A stretch of 41,123 nt of DNA from Granulosicoccus sp. (GCA_023300375.1 JALZWO010000171.1:1-41123); one strand, 5' to 3'. Shown: positions 1 through 8,913, counted from the first letter of the stretch. Made by a program: numbers and translations. Notes: generated by a model from the sequence alone, not told the origin.

Positions 1-33
1 CTGACTGACCCCTTGCGCCACTCAAGGTCGTTC

Positions 34-882
34 CTAATTAGCCGTAACTTGTCCACTGGAGTCCAAAAAGCTTGCCATGCCTTCAATGTTTAACGGCAAC
101 CAGCTTTCGTAGTTTGACCAATCTTTATAGTCGTCCATGGTGACCTCAGTTTTCAGGTCATCTAACGATTTGCCTTCATTGAGCCCAGCAAGCACAGCGG
201 TTTTGAGTTCTTCCATATAGATTCGTGCATCGGTGGCATCTGCCTTCACGCCCACGTTGCCGTGAGCGGGTGCAAAAATATCAAAATCCAGAGATTCAAC
301 CTTGCGCACCTGATCAATCCAGTCATCGATATTGGCGCCACCCATGTTTTGCCACGGTAGGCGCTTGGGAGCGGCCACATCGGTAATAAAAGCGACGTTT
401 CCGGGTCTGACGACCACGGCAATAAGATCTTCACCGTGTCCAGGGCCTAGCCAGGTAAGCTCGAATGTCTTGTCGCCATGAGCAAATTCATGAGTATCGT
501 CAAAACGCAATGTTGGCTCTACTCCGTCAATTTGCGCTGGTGCGTTAGCTTGCGCAATAACTGTGGCATCGTTGGCCAGTACTGCACCGCCGGAGGCATG
601 ATCACCGTGGCTATGGCTGTAAATGAGATGGGTAATGGGTTTGTCAGTTAATTTGGCGACTTCGGCCTTTAACCATTCTGCAGCATCAGCGTTAATCGGA
701 TCGGTAACTACGGCACCTTCACCGGTTATCACGACCATCGAATAGTGAAAGTTGTTCTGTAGACGATAAATATCAGGGGCGACTTCAGTGATAGAGCGCG
801 CGGCAACATCCTGCGCAAGTGTCGGCTGGGCTTGTACTAATAAAAGCGTCGCCAGAGCGACGGACGAGAGCAGTGCTTTCAT
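34..882 (-). CDS. Periplasmic metallo-beta-lactamase-fold hydrolase
   Basis: A 282-residue protein with a clear N-terminal signal peptide (about residues 1-23, ending in TLAQ), so it should act in the periplasm. The full metallo-beta-lactamase metal set is visible: H90-x-H92-x-D94-H95, then H149 in GPGHGED, D168 in ITD and H207 in PAHG. This predicts a binuclear metal hydrolase. The substrate cannot be read from the sequence; related secreted members include SoxH-like and other proteins of unknown substrate, and true antibiotic hydrolysis is not implied. The ATG is preceded by an AGGA about 9 nt upstream. It is divergent from the DUF2330 gene with about 205 bp between starts and shows no operon partner inside the window. 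Confidence 0.88.
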   Translation of the reverse strand: MKALLSSVALATLLLVQAQPTLAQDVAARSITEVAPDIYRLQNNFHYSMVVITGEGAVVTDPINADAAEWLKAEVAKLTDKPITHLIYSHSHGDHASGGAVLANDATVIAQANAPAQIDGVEPTLRFDDTHEFAHGDKTFELTWLGPGHGEDLIAVVVRPGNVAFITDVAAPKRLPWQNMGGANIDDWIDQVRKVESLDFDIFAPAHGNVGVKADATDARIYMEELKTAVLAGLNEGKSLDDLKTEVTMDDYKDWSNYESWLPLNIEGMASFLDSSGQVTAN

Positions 883-1087
883 TGGTGTAATTCCTGCGTG
901 TCTTGGGGGATAATGGCGTCAGACTAAAACTTTGTATGATTAGTTCCGCGTATACACCTTTTTACACCATGCGATGGAAGCTTCACATTGCTGTTACTTT
1001 TATCCTTGGTGTCTCTGCGTTAAAACATTGAAAATCAGGCTTTGTCAGTCTGAAATATATTTCCTACCCACCCTACGGAAAACACCT

Positions 1088-2752
1088 ATGAGCCTCTTAA
1101 ATCGAACCAGTAAAGTGGCATTGTTAGCTATAGCAGGCTTGCTTCTACCGTCAATGAGCAGCGCTTGTGGTGGTTTTTTCTGCACAACAGTGCCGATCAA
1201 TCAGGCCGCTGAGCAAATTGTGTTTAGCCAGCAAGGCGACCAAGTGAGCGCCATGGTGCGTATTGTGTATTCGGGTAACGCTGAGGATTTCAGCTGGGTG
1301 GTGCCGGTGCCCGATACGCCTGAAATTTCATTGGGTGCAAATGCCACCTTTACAGAACTGGACTTTGCTACACAGCCTCAGTTTTTATTACAGCAAGAGG
1401 GCAACGTTTGCGAAAGTGATCAATTCGTCGCACAACCTGTTAACAACTCAACGACAGATAGCGCAGCTGAATCGGCTGGAGGCGTCACAATTGAGGAGCA
1501 GCTGACCGTCGGGCCTTTTGACATCGATATTGTTAGTAGTGACAACCCAGATGATATGTCGATATGGCTACAAGATAACGATTACTTACTCACCGACCGG
1601 GGCCGTGACCTTATAGAGCCTTATGTGCTTGCCGGCATGAAGTTTGTTGCGTTGAAACTGAGAAGTGGTGAATCCAGTGGCAGTATTCAGCCACTGATCA
1701 TGAAATATCCCAGCGTTAAACCGATGGTGCCAATCAGGCTCACCGCTGTTGCCGCTGAAGATGATATGGGTGTCATAGTTTGGGTGGTTAACGACGCACG
1801 AGCAATCCCTGAAAACTACGAACATGTCACGCCCAACTACACCAAGCTGGATTGGTATTCAGGTAGCGCAAACGCTTATGCAAGCTACCAGACACTCATC
1901 ACCGATGCCATGAATGAGGCAGGTGGGCAAGGTTTTGCCACCGATTATGCTGGGCCACTTAATGATGCTATTCACTCGTCATTAACCGGCGCTGAAGTTG
2001 TCGAAAACAATCTTGTTCAGCTAGATGCTATTGCTAACAATGCTCAGTACGTTACCAATAGTCTTTTTATAACTACCGACTTTGCCGGCGCGCTAGCTAG
2101 CTTACCTTCAATATTGCCATTACCTGAAGGGTTTGACACCAATCTGTACTTTGACAGTAATCAGTTGGAGTCTGTGTTCACACCCGAAGAACTGCAGCAG
2201 GCACGAATCGATGTCAGAGCATCGATTGTTATGCGTGAACTCGAGCCCATTCGCAACGGCGTGGCGCTGCTACCTCAAGACGCGTACATAACGCGGATGT
2301 ACACGACGTTATCGGCAGATGAAATGACTGTAGACCCCACATTTAATTACAACGCCACCATGCCAGAGCAGTCTCGACAACGAGAGGCGCAGCTCAGCGC
2401 GAGCTGTAATAATGATGTGTCTCAGTGGAGTCTAACGCTAGGGGATGGCACCGGACGTGCCGGCGAGACGGTTTTAGAGGTCACTGGGCAACCCATTCCT
2501 GGAATCACGTTACCACAGCCCATCGATGATCAACCTGCAGCGTTTTTAAGGCAACGTACCTCTGCAACAGCTGCACCTGAGTTGGTGTTTCAAGCTGACT
2601 TGGCGTTGTTGCAAATTGACGCTAGCGATAGCATCGTGGGCGCGTCCGTTGTAGACAGTAGCGATGATGATTTTCTAGGTGCCAGTGGTGTGTACTGGTT
2701 GCTGTTGGGTGGTGTTGCTGTCTGGTGTCGCAAGCGCTATTGCGTGGCTTAG
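1088..2752 (+). CDS. DUF2330 domain protein with C-terminal membrane anchor
   Basis: About 554 residues when started at the ATG at 1088. An in-frame upstream extension to 974 adds residues that do not look like a signal peptide, so the internal start is preferred. The N-terminus is a signal peptide (LLAIAGLLLPSMSSA) followed by the ACGGFFC stretch typical of DUF2330 proteins. The body is extracytoplasmic and cysteine-poor. The C-terminus is an acidic serine/aspartate segment, a hydrophobic helix (GVYWLLLGGVAVW) and a short basic tail (CRKR). That tripartite end resembles protein-sorting tails of the GlyGly-CTERM kind, or is a plain membrane anchor. Family function is unknown. It converges on the ankyrin gene with a 61-bp gap. 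Confidence 0.82.
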   Translation: MSLLNRTSKVALLAIAGLLLPSMSSACGGFFCTTVPINQAAEQIVFSQQGDQVSAMVRIVYSGNAEDFSWVVPVPDTPEISLGANATFTELDFATQPQFLLQQEGNVCESDQFVAQPVNNSTTDSAAESAGGVTIEEQLTVGPFDIDIVSSDNPDDMSIWLQDNDYLLTDRGRDLIEPYVLAGMKFVALKLRSGESSGSIQPLIMKYPSVKPMVPIRLTAVAAEDDMGVIVWVVNDARAIPENYEHVTPNYTKLDWYSGSANAYASYQTLITDAMNEAGGQGFATDYAGPLNDAIHSSLTGAEVVENNLVQLDAIANNAQYVTNSLFITTDFAGALASLPSILPLPEGFDTNLYFDSNQLESVFTPEELQQARIDVRASIVMRELEPIRNGVALLPQDAYITRMYTTLSADEMTVDPTFNYNATMPEQSRQREAQLSASCNNDVSQWSLTLGDGTGRAGETVLEVTGQPIPGITLPQPIDDQPAAFLRQRTSATAAPELVFQADLALLQIDASDSIVGASVVDSSDDDFLGASGVYWLLLGGVAVWCRKRYCVA

Positions 2753-2813
2753 CTTGAGCGCCTACGTTGGATAAAGATCGGAAATTTGTGTTGTTGGAGG
2801 AAGCCTGCAAGCT

Positions 2814-3503
2814 TTAGTTAGCATCCTCTAACAATTCCACCATTTCCTGGTACCCGCGACTTTTCGCGTGTGCCAACGGTGTAACGCCTCGTCGGTCAGC
2901 TATGTCCTTGTCAGCACCCGCGTTGACAAGGGCCACAACGGTTGCCACGTGATCTGCTCCACCATCACCGAGTATCACGGCTTCAATAAGGGCTGTCCAA
3001 CCTAGGTTGTTCACATGATCCAAAGGCGCGTTGGATTCAATTAATCGTTGTACAACAGCTGCGTGGCCAAGGTGTGCTGCGGCAATAAGCGCTGTGCCAT
3101 CGTATGGGCTAGTAACGTTCCCGGCACTCGCCCCAAGTTGTAGCGCAAGATCCATTATTTTCAGATCGTTATCTACGGCTGCTATGGTCACTATATCGTA
3201 GGCCTGTGACTCTAAAGCGTTCAGATCGGCATCAGCTTCAGCCAAGCGCGCTACAATGGCCTCATGCGATGCAAAAGCTGCAACATGCAATGGAGTTCTA
3301 CCAGAGCCATCGCGAACCTCAGTGTCAGCATCAGCTGCCAAGAGCGCATCAAGTTGTTCCAGATTGCCCTCATGTGCCGCTGCGTGAAGTGCTTTGTATC
3401 CGGCAATATCTTGTGCTGTCGGAGCGCTTTGCGCTGATACGCTTGTAGCGATAAAAGGTAGCGATCCTAAAAGTAGCAGGGTTGTCAGTGTTCTAGTAAT
3501 CAT
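2814..3503 (-). CDS. Secreted ankyrin-repeat protein
   Basis: 229 residues. Residues 1-24 form a signal peptide (ending SVSAQ), and the rest is almost entirely ankyrin repeats. Five to six units can be seen, starting near residues 36, 69, 102, 135, 168 and 206, with recognisable TPLHVAA, TALIAAAHLGH and TALIEAV helices and GADKDIAD-type turns. Such periplasmic ankyrin proteins are protein-binding scaffolds; some pseudomonad members sit next to catalase genes, but no catalase is present here. It is divergent from the plus-strand imelysin gene across about 200 bp, so a shared control region is possible. The partner is unknown. Confidence 0.87.
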   Translation of the reverse strand: MITRTLTTLLLLGSLPFIATSVSAQSAPTAQDIAGYKALHAAAHEGNLEQLDALLAADADTEVRDGSGRTPLHVAAFASHEAIVARLAEADADLNALESQAYDIVTIAAVDNDLKIMDLALQLGASAGNVTSPYDGTALIAAAHLGHAAVVQRLIESNAPLDHVNNLGWTALIEAVILGDGGADHVATVVALVNAGADKDIADRRGVTPLAHAKSRGYQEMVELLEDAN

Positions 3504-3660
3504 TAAAATGTGTATTTCCCAAATGTTTCAGATGCAGCAAACCATCGCTCCTTGGATCTACCATACTGTGACTGTGGGGCTAGCTGTCCCAAGTAGGTAA
3601 AATAGCAGGTGCAAGAAGGCTAATGTACAGCTTTGCTCAAGACCGGTTTAGAGGGTTGAT

Positions 3661-3676
3661 TGAACTGCTTAGTTCA
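3661..3676. promoter_or_regulatory. 16-bp perfect palindrome, possible operator
   Basis: TGAACT-GCTT-AGTTCA is a 6-bp perfect inverted repeat with a 4-bp centre, 32-47 bp upstream of the imelysin ATG at 3708 and in the divergent region shared with the ankyrin gene. Its position fits an operator, but no matching regulator is identified. Confidence 0.28.
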
Positions 3677-3691
3677 GAGTTCTGGTCATTA

Positions 3692-3710
3692 AATTGTGAT
3701 AATCAAGATG
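3692..3710 (+). promoter_or_regulatory. Weak Fur-box-like sequence at imelysin start
   Basis: A 19-bp stretch centred on GATAATC (3698-3704) matches about 13 of 19 positions of the classical Fur consensus by eye and overlaps the start codon. It is far weaker than the palindrome at 8885-8913. It is supported mainly by the gene downstream being an imelysin, a family often under Fur. Confidence 0.27.
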
Positions 3711-4796
3711 TATAGAAAATTGAATCGATCGATTTTATTTGCCTTGCTAGTCAGTGTTGTGCCGTGCACATACGCACAAAGCCAGCCTACGCCAGTGCAA
3801 GCAACGGATACTCACTTTGCTATTGGACACAGATTGCTTTACGACGTTTATCAGCCATTGCACATTGAATTTGCTCAGGCGGCTGAGCAATGGGCGGGTG
3901 ATGTTCAGGGTCTTTGTGAGCAACGTACTGCATCAAGCGTGTATAAGCTTCAAGTAAAGTTTGGCCATTTGATTGAATTGTTTGCAGCCGTTGAATTGTT
4001 TCGGGTAGGGCCCTTGCTTGAAGATAATCTACGCAACCGACTATTTTATTGGCCCGACAAAAGGCGTGTTGGTGAGCGCCAGTTGAGAGCGCTTCTAGCC
4101 GCTATGCCAGAACAACCAGTAAACGTTGAAGCACTCGCTGGAAAAAGCGTAGCGTTGCAGGGTTTTACAGCGCTCGAACGTCTGTTTTACTCAGCCGGTT
4201 ATCAGCCGGTAGAGCAGGCGCCTCAATGTCAGCTTATCCCTGTGATTGTGGATAATATTGCCACGATGGCTACAACGTTGAATGATGGTTGGAGTGCAGA
4301 CACCGAAATCACCCAAGCGCTGCTACAACCTAACTCCGAGTCCAAATACTTTCGTACTCAGGATGAGGTGATCGTCAGTGTGTTTACACAAATCAAGGTA
4401 GGGCTCGATATTGTGATAGACGCTAAACTCAAGCCCTTGCTGTCGCAAGATCAAAAGCTCATGCGCCAAACTCCACTGTGGATCAGCCAACGAACTGTCG
4501 CCATGCTTGCAGGTAATGTTCGCGGTTTGCAAGCGCTCCTGCTAGGCTCCGATTTACTGAAAGAGGGCAGGTTGAAAAAAAAATTACGCACAGAGTTCAA
4601 TTATTTAAATCATGTGTTGGAGGAGCTAAAACCCATTGTGTATTTTCTTGACCAAGACAACACCATGACGCCAAGAGTTACCGTACTGCTGAATAAACTG
4701 GCAGCTTCGTTGGTGGGTGTAAAGTGGCTGGTGAATGAAGAGGTATCCTTGGCATTAGAGGTAAAAGCTGGATTTAACAGTGAGGATGGTGACTGA
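3708..4796 (+). CDS. Imelysin-family periplasmic protein, second paralogue type
   Basis: About 362 residues from the ATG at 3708; a GTG at 3696 would add four residues before the signal peptide and is less likely. The signal peptide runs to about residue 24 (YAQ). The fold signature is an all-helical imelysin/M75 protein. At the usual GxHxxE position it reads GFTALE (about residues 152-157), so the histidine is replaced while the glutamate is kept. This GF-ALE form is characteristic of the second imelysin of these clusters. It probably binds metal or a partner rather than acting as a peptidase. It runs toward the DUF1513 gene, leaving only 20 bp between the stops. In the pseudomonad-type cluster this gene is normally co-directional with the others, so it is inverted here. 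Confidence 0.8.
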   Translation: MYRKLNRSILFALLVSVVPCTYAQSQPTPVQATDTHFAIGHRLLYDVYQPLHIEFAQAAEQWAGDVQGLCEQRTASSVYKLQVKFGHLIELFAAVELFRVGPLLEDNLRNRLFYWPDKRRVGERQLRALLAAMPEQPVNVEALAGKSVALQGFTALERLFYSAGYQPVEQAPQCQLIPVIVDNIATMATTLNDGWSADTEITQALLQPNSESKYFRTQDEVIVSVFTQIKVGLDIVIDAKLKPLLSQDQKLMRQTPLWISQRTVAMLAGNVRGLQALLLGSDLLKEGRLKKKLRTEFNYLNHVLEELKPIVYFLDQDNTMTPRVTVLLNKLAASLVGVKWLVNEEVSLALEVKAGFNSEDGD

Positions 4797-4816
4797 CATG
4801 AAAAGTGTTAGTACCT

Positions 4817-6004
4817 CTATACCGTAGGCAGGTGATACATATGATTATCCCAGTGCAATGAATGCTGGGCAAGCACCGTTACGCTACCGTGTGCGGCTTG
4901 CATAATGCTGCCAGTGCCAGTGGTGATCATTGCGCCAAGCGACGTGTCATCAGTGGCACCGTGAGCAGCCATGTTGGGAGTCATGGGTGCCACGCCACTG
5001 CAATCAAAAATAGACAAGCTGTGCTCTAATTGCTTGGTGCTACGATTAACCGTAAAGGCAACTGAGCCTTTGGCTGCAGTATAGATAACGTAGTCACCAA
5101 CAACAGCAATTGACGTCATATAGTGTTGTGCCTGTATTTGCAGTTCAGCGGGTACGTCTATCAACGTTAGTCCTGCTTGTGACTTGCCTGCTTTAAAGCT
5201 GCTCAACGTTTCATCAATGGATATGACTCCCGCAAGCCCATCGACAAACGGCTGGTCGCCTTCATACTGACTGGCGAACCAGACGTGACTATCGACGTAG
5301 GCAAGATGCCTTATCGACATTTGATGTAAATCGTCAGGCAAAAAATGCTGTCCAACAATATCGCCTGTACGTGCATCTATGATGGCTATAGAGGGTTGCA
5401 TAGCGTCGATGTTGAGTTTGTCTCGCCCTGAATCTGGGTGTGTTCTTATGCCGCCATTGGCAATGACCAACAAAGGTGAATCTGGAATGCGAATAACATC
5501 GTGTGGCCCAATACCACCCGTAGCAATCTCTGCAATCCTCTTATATTGCTGCTCGGTGTCATAGATGCCAAGTACACCTTGTGACGTTTCAAAGTTATTC
5601 TCGGTGGCGTATAACAGCTTGCCGTTAGTGGAGTAGGCACCATGGCCATAGAAATGCCTGCCAGCGACAGGTTCGATGCTGCGTTGTTCACTGGGTGAGT
5701 GGATATCAAAGGTATTCATATACAGGCCCGGGCGTCTGGCAAACAAGCAAGCCTGTCGTGTTTGTGGATGCGATGCAGCACCATGTGCACGAGCGCTCAG
5801 CGGCACGCTGGCAAGTATATTTCCGTGTTGATCAAAGATAACGGCCACAGGCGATTCATCCGCTAATACAGCGCCGCCGACATAGCGCTGCATTTGAGAG
5901 TCATCAGCCGCCACCAGAGTGGATGTAGTGATGGCATTGCTTGCGAAGCCTGAGGCTAATAAGCTCTTGAGCAACAGTCGCCTTGATGGATCAGTTAAGG
6001 GCAT
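4817..6004 (-). CDS. DUF1513 family protein, Tat-type export signal
   Basis: 395 residues. The N-terminus carries a twin-arginine-like signal (SRRLLLKSLLASGF), suggesting folded export to the periplasm. The remainder looks like a beta-propeller built of strand-rich repeats with scattered histidines (HGAASHP, GHGAYS, GPHDV, IRHLAYV, AAHGAT), as in DUF1513. No enzymatic activity is established for the family. It is the last gene of a minus-strand unit following the di-haem protein with a 47-bp gap. Its constant association with imelysins and DUF1111 proteins points to iron handling. A GAGG sits very close to the ATG, so the exact start is slightly uncertain. Confidence 0.85.
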   Translation of the reverse strand: MPLTDPSRRLLLKSLLASGFASNAITTSTLVAADDSQMQRYVGGAVLADESPVAVIFDQHGNILASVPLSARAHGAASHPQTRQACLFARRPGLYMNTFDIHSPSEQRSIEPVAGRHFYGHGAYSTNGKLLYATENNFETSQGVLGIYDTEQQYKRIAEIATGGIGPHDVIRIPDSPLLVIANGGIRTHPDSGRDKLNIDAMQPSIAIIDARTGDIVGQHFLPDDLHQMSIRHLAYVDSHVWFASQYEGDQPFVDGLAGVISIDETLSSFKAGKSQAGLTLIDVPAELQIQAQHYMTSIAVVGDYVIYTAAKGSVAFTVNRSTKQLEHSLSIFDCSGVAPMTPNMAAHGATDDTSLGAMITTGTGSIMQAAHGSVTVLAQHSLHWDNHMYHLPTV

Positions 6005-6051
6005 ATCCTCAGTTACTCTAGTTGCTGTTGCTAATAATACCGTTGCTGCGC

Positions 6052-7545
6052 TTACAACGATTCAAGAAAGCGGACCAGCTGCTCGCGCGCCTGCTGATTC
6101 ATTGTTAACACCCTCTCCAAAGAAGCCTGAGCTTCACCACCATGCCACAACACAGCGTCAAGTAAAGTGGCTGCGCGGCCGTCATGCAGAAAGCTGGTGT
6201 TGGGATTAACCGTTTGCGCTAAACCAATACCCCACAAGGGCGCTGTTCGCCATTCTGTACCTGTGGCGTAACCTTCGCCTGCATTATCTGCTAGATCCTC
6301 GCCCATGTCGTGTAGTAGCAGATCGGTATAGGGCCAGATCAGTTGGAATTGCAGTTCATCCTGTTGAGCCTCTCGAGAGGTCACATGTTTAGGTGTATGA
6401 CAAGCGGCGCATCCACTGCTGTAAAACAGCTGTTTCCCAGCTAGTACGTCTGGGTTGGAAACATCTCGTCTTACCGGTACCGCAAGGTTCTGTGTGTAGA
6501 AGGTGATTAGATCAACAACCTTGTCTGGCGCCTCCCCTTTGCCAAGCCGTGCCTGATCGCCGTGAGCCAGTGTTTCGCAAACAGTTTGTAATGCTGTGCA
6601 ATCACCTTGTGGATTGTTTAGCGAACCTGCCGAAGACGATAAGCCCATGTCGGTGAACAGCGCATGAATAGTTTGCTCTTTTACCGTAGACATAGCCGCT
6701 TTGTGTCCGAAGCGGCCTAGTGCGCGTTCGCCATTATCCAGAACTTGCCAGTTGGCTTTGCCAGAAATTCCATTGTTATCGGTGTCGTCTGGATCAGCAT
6801 AAGCAAGGATGTGAGCGGCATCAATGGACTCGAGTAGACCAAGGCCATGAACCGCAGGTGCTAGTCGTGGAGACAGGCGTGTGTTGCTGTCTAAATTGCC
6901 GTAAGCAAGATTATCTAACGAATAAATAGGTTTTTGGAGAACATGCTCAGTGCCGTCAGTGAATGTCCTCACTAGGGGTTCGTGCGTAATAGAGACTGAG
7001 CCTTCCGCATCAACACCGGTCACTGCTGCGGTATGCCATTGTGCTCCGTACATTGGATCAGGCCCCCAACGGTTGTTTAGGGCATTTTTAAGTTGCAGTA
7101 CCAGTGAGGAGGATCGCTCTTTTGCTGATTGAGGGAGTTGACCACGCCCGTCTTTCAGGTGACACGCTTGACAAGCTCGGGCATTGTAAAAAGGCCCTAA
7201 GCCATCGGATGCCTGAGTAGAAGAGGGGGAGGCTACCCAGAATTTATTAAACAGCGCGTTGCCTAACTTGAACGTTTGCAGATGTTCAAAGCCGAGTGTG
7301 GCTGTTTCCTGAGAGTAGGCGTTGCGGTCAATATTGGTTGTTTGTGTGGCCGCACCGCCTTGCATCAATTCAAAGCTTTCTGCCTTTAAAAAATCATTGG
7401 TATGTGCAAGAACACCTCGGACACGTTCGTTTTCTGGCCAGAGCTCTACCGGCAGAGCCGAGCCCTCATCAGACTTTGCAACAGGCACCATTAGCGAACA
7501 CGTCATGACAAGCGCAATGGTTGAACGCGAACTTCTCTGGAACAT
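6052..7545 (-). CDS. Di-haem oxidoreductase family protein (DUF1111)
   Basis: 497 residues with an N-terminal signal sequence. Two c-type haem motifs are present: CQACH at residues 125-129 and CAACH at 379-383. This matches DUF1111, the di-haem oxidoreductase or putative peroxidase family, and the length is typical. The protein should be matured by the periplasmic cytochrome c system. It lies between the lead imelysin and DUF1513 on the same strand, with gaps of 56 and 47 bp, so co-transcription is likely. A role in changing the redox state of iron, or in peroxide-linked chemistry, is inference from haem content and neighbours. No direct substrate is known. Confidence 0.9.
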   Translation of the reverse strand: MFQRSSRSTIALVMTCSLMVPVAKSDEGSALPVELWPENERVRGVLAHTNDFLKAESFELMQGGAATQTTNIDRNAYSQETATLGFEHLQTFKLGNALFNKFWVASPSSTQASDGLGPFYNARACQACHLKDGRGQLPQSAKERSSSLVLQLKNALNNRWGPDPMYGAQWHTAAVTGVDAEGSVSITHEPLVRTFTDGTEHVLQKPIYSLDNLAYGNLDSNTRLSPRLAPAVHGLGLLESIDAAHILAYADPDDTDNNGISGKANWQVLDNGERALGRFGHKAAMSTVKEQTIHALFTDMGLSSSAGSLNNPQGDCTALQTVCETLAHGDQARLGKGEAPDKVVDLITFYTQNLAVPVRRDVSNPDVLAGKQLFYSSGCAACHTPKHVTSREAQQDELQFQLIWPYTDLLLHDMGEDLADNAGEGYATGTEWRTAPLWGIGLAQTVNPNTSFLHDGRAATLLDAVLWHGGEAQASLERVLTMNQQAREQLVRFLESL

Positions 7546-7601
7546 AAAGCTAACGATACCTGTTAAAAAAATTGACCTGACACAGAAAATAATAATCGAT
7601 G

Positions 7602-8876
7602 TTATTGAAATACTGACGACGGACTATCAAGGCTATCAGAGCCCTCAAACGAAATCCCAGATACATCCAGAGCCGCCACCGCACGTTCCATGTTACGAGT
7701 TTGATACACCAATGCATCAATAGCGCTCTGAACCATCTGATTACCTTCAGTGTAGCCTTCGGCAATTAATTGATCGTACGCTTTACCCTCGTTTTGACTT
7801 TCTAGCAGGACGTTTAATGAGTCAACACTGGCTACAAGATCCTGTTCCAGTTCGTTGGCAAGCGATTCGTCAACGCTTGCAACCAGCTCCTTGAGTGAAG
7901 CTCCGGCAACTACGCTTCCGTTAACGCGTGTGTAGCGACCTTGGTAGACGTTTTGAATACCTAACCCATCGTAGAAATGTGATGCTGATGTGTTATCAGA
8001 AAAGCAATCATGCTCTTCTTCGGGGTCATGAAGCATCAAGCCTAACTGCATGCGTTCACCGGCTAGTTCGCCATAGCTTAAAGATCCCATGCCAGTTAAC
8101 ATCGCAGCGAGGCCAGCTTTATTATTTTCAGCTGTTAGCGCTGCGCGTGCGTCACCGCCATTTAGCCATGCATTTGTCATGTACTCGAGGTCGCTGATGA
8201 GAAGGTCAGTGGCCGCGCTGAGGTAGTCACCACGTCGATCGCAATTACCGTTGGAGCAATTGTCCAGATCGTAGTCGGTGTGTGAACGTGTACCCGCGCC
8301 ACTGTTACTACCGTTGAGATCCTGACCCCACAACAAGAACTCTATGGCGTGGTAACCCGTGGCAACATTGGTCTCAATGCCACCGGCCTCATGTAACTGC
8401 GTACCCAGTAGCTCTGGCGTAATGGTGGTGGCATCGATCTGCTGACCGTTTATAACAAGGCTGGGGCTGGCGATAATGTTTGCCGTGTAGAGGTCATTGT
8501 CTTCTGAGCCCACGCCGTAGCTACCATCTACGTAGTCAATTAGGCCTTCGTCCAATGGCCAAGCGTTCACTTTGCCTTCCCAGTCGTCAACGATAGGGTT
8601 GCCAAAGCGATACACCTCAGTTTGTTGGTACGGCACTCTGGCTTGTAACCACGCGTTGCGAGCGTTATCGAGTGTGCTCGTGGAAGGTGTATCAATCAGT
8701 GCTTGAACCGCTGTTTTAAGCTCTTTAGCGGTGAGCAGAGCATCTTCATAGCCAGCGTGTGCGATATCTGCGTAAGTATCTAGCACTTGCTCTGAGGTTA
8801 CTGTAGCGGCGGTCACATAGCCGCTGCTCAAGAGCAAGAGGCTGAAGCCTAATCGGTTTAGATAATTAATGTTCAT
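7602..8876 (-). CDS. Imelysin family protein (M75), lead gene of iron cluster
   Basis: 424 residues. The signal peptide ends near residue 23 (VTAA). The imelysin signature GYHAIE is at residues 174-179, giving the GxHxxE metal-binding motif shared with the C-terminal domain of EfeO. The family includes IrpA of cyanobacteria and IcmP of Pseudomonas and is linked to iron uptake or regulation; proteolysis in this family is doubtful. A near-perfect Fur-like palindrome lies 9-37 bp upstream of the ATG, so repression by iron-loaded Fur is strongly suggested. It appears to be the first gene of the unit with the di-haem oxidoreductase and DUF1513. Confidence 0.92.
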   Translation of the reverse strand: MNINYLNRLGFSLLLLSSGYVTAATVTSEQVLDTYADIAHAGYEDALLTAKELKTAVQALIDTPSTSTLDNARNAWLQARVPYQQTEVYRFGNPIVDDWEGKVNAWPLDEGLIDYVDGSYGVGSEDNDLYTANIIASPSLVINGQQIDATTITPELLGTQLHEAGGIETNVATGYHAIEFLLWGQDLNGSNSGAGTRSHTDYDLDNCSNGNCDRRGDYLSAATDLLISDLEYMTNAWLNGGDARAALTAENNKAGLAAMLTGMGSLSYGELAGERMQLGLMLHDPEEEHDCFSDNTSASHFYDGLGIQNVYQGRYTRVNGSVVAGASLKELVASVDESLANELEQDLVASVDSLNVLLESQNEGKAYDQLIAEGYTEGNQMVQSAIDALVYQTRNMERAVAALDVSGISFEGSDSLDSPSSVFQ

Positions 8877-8884
8877 GAATTTAA

Positions 8885-8913
8885 ATGCTAATAAGAACGA
8901 TTCGTATTAGCAT
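8885..8913 (-). promoter_or_regulatory. Fur-box-like palindrome
   Basis: The arms TGCTAATA (8886-8893) and TATTAGCA (8905-8912) are exact reverse complements, extended by one further pair, and the centre carries a GAA/TTC pair. The core AATAAGAACGATTCGTATT resembles gammaproteobacterial Fur boxes. It sits immediately upstream of the imelysin start, where a bound repressor would block transcription of the minus-strand cluster. Confidence 0.72.

Noticed and set aside
974-1087. Upstream extension of the DUF2330 frame
   Set aside because: The added residues are Cys- and Tyr-rich without signal character; the internal ATG at 1088 starts a normal signal peptide.
7322-7723. 133-codon plus-strand frame spanning the start of the di-haem gene
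   Set aside because: It lies opposite two well-supported genes and shows no family features.
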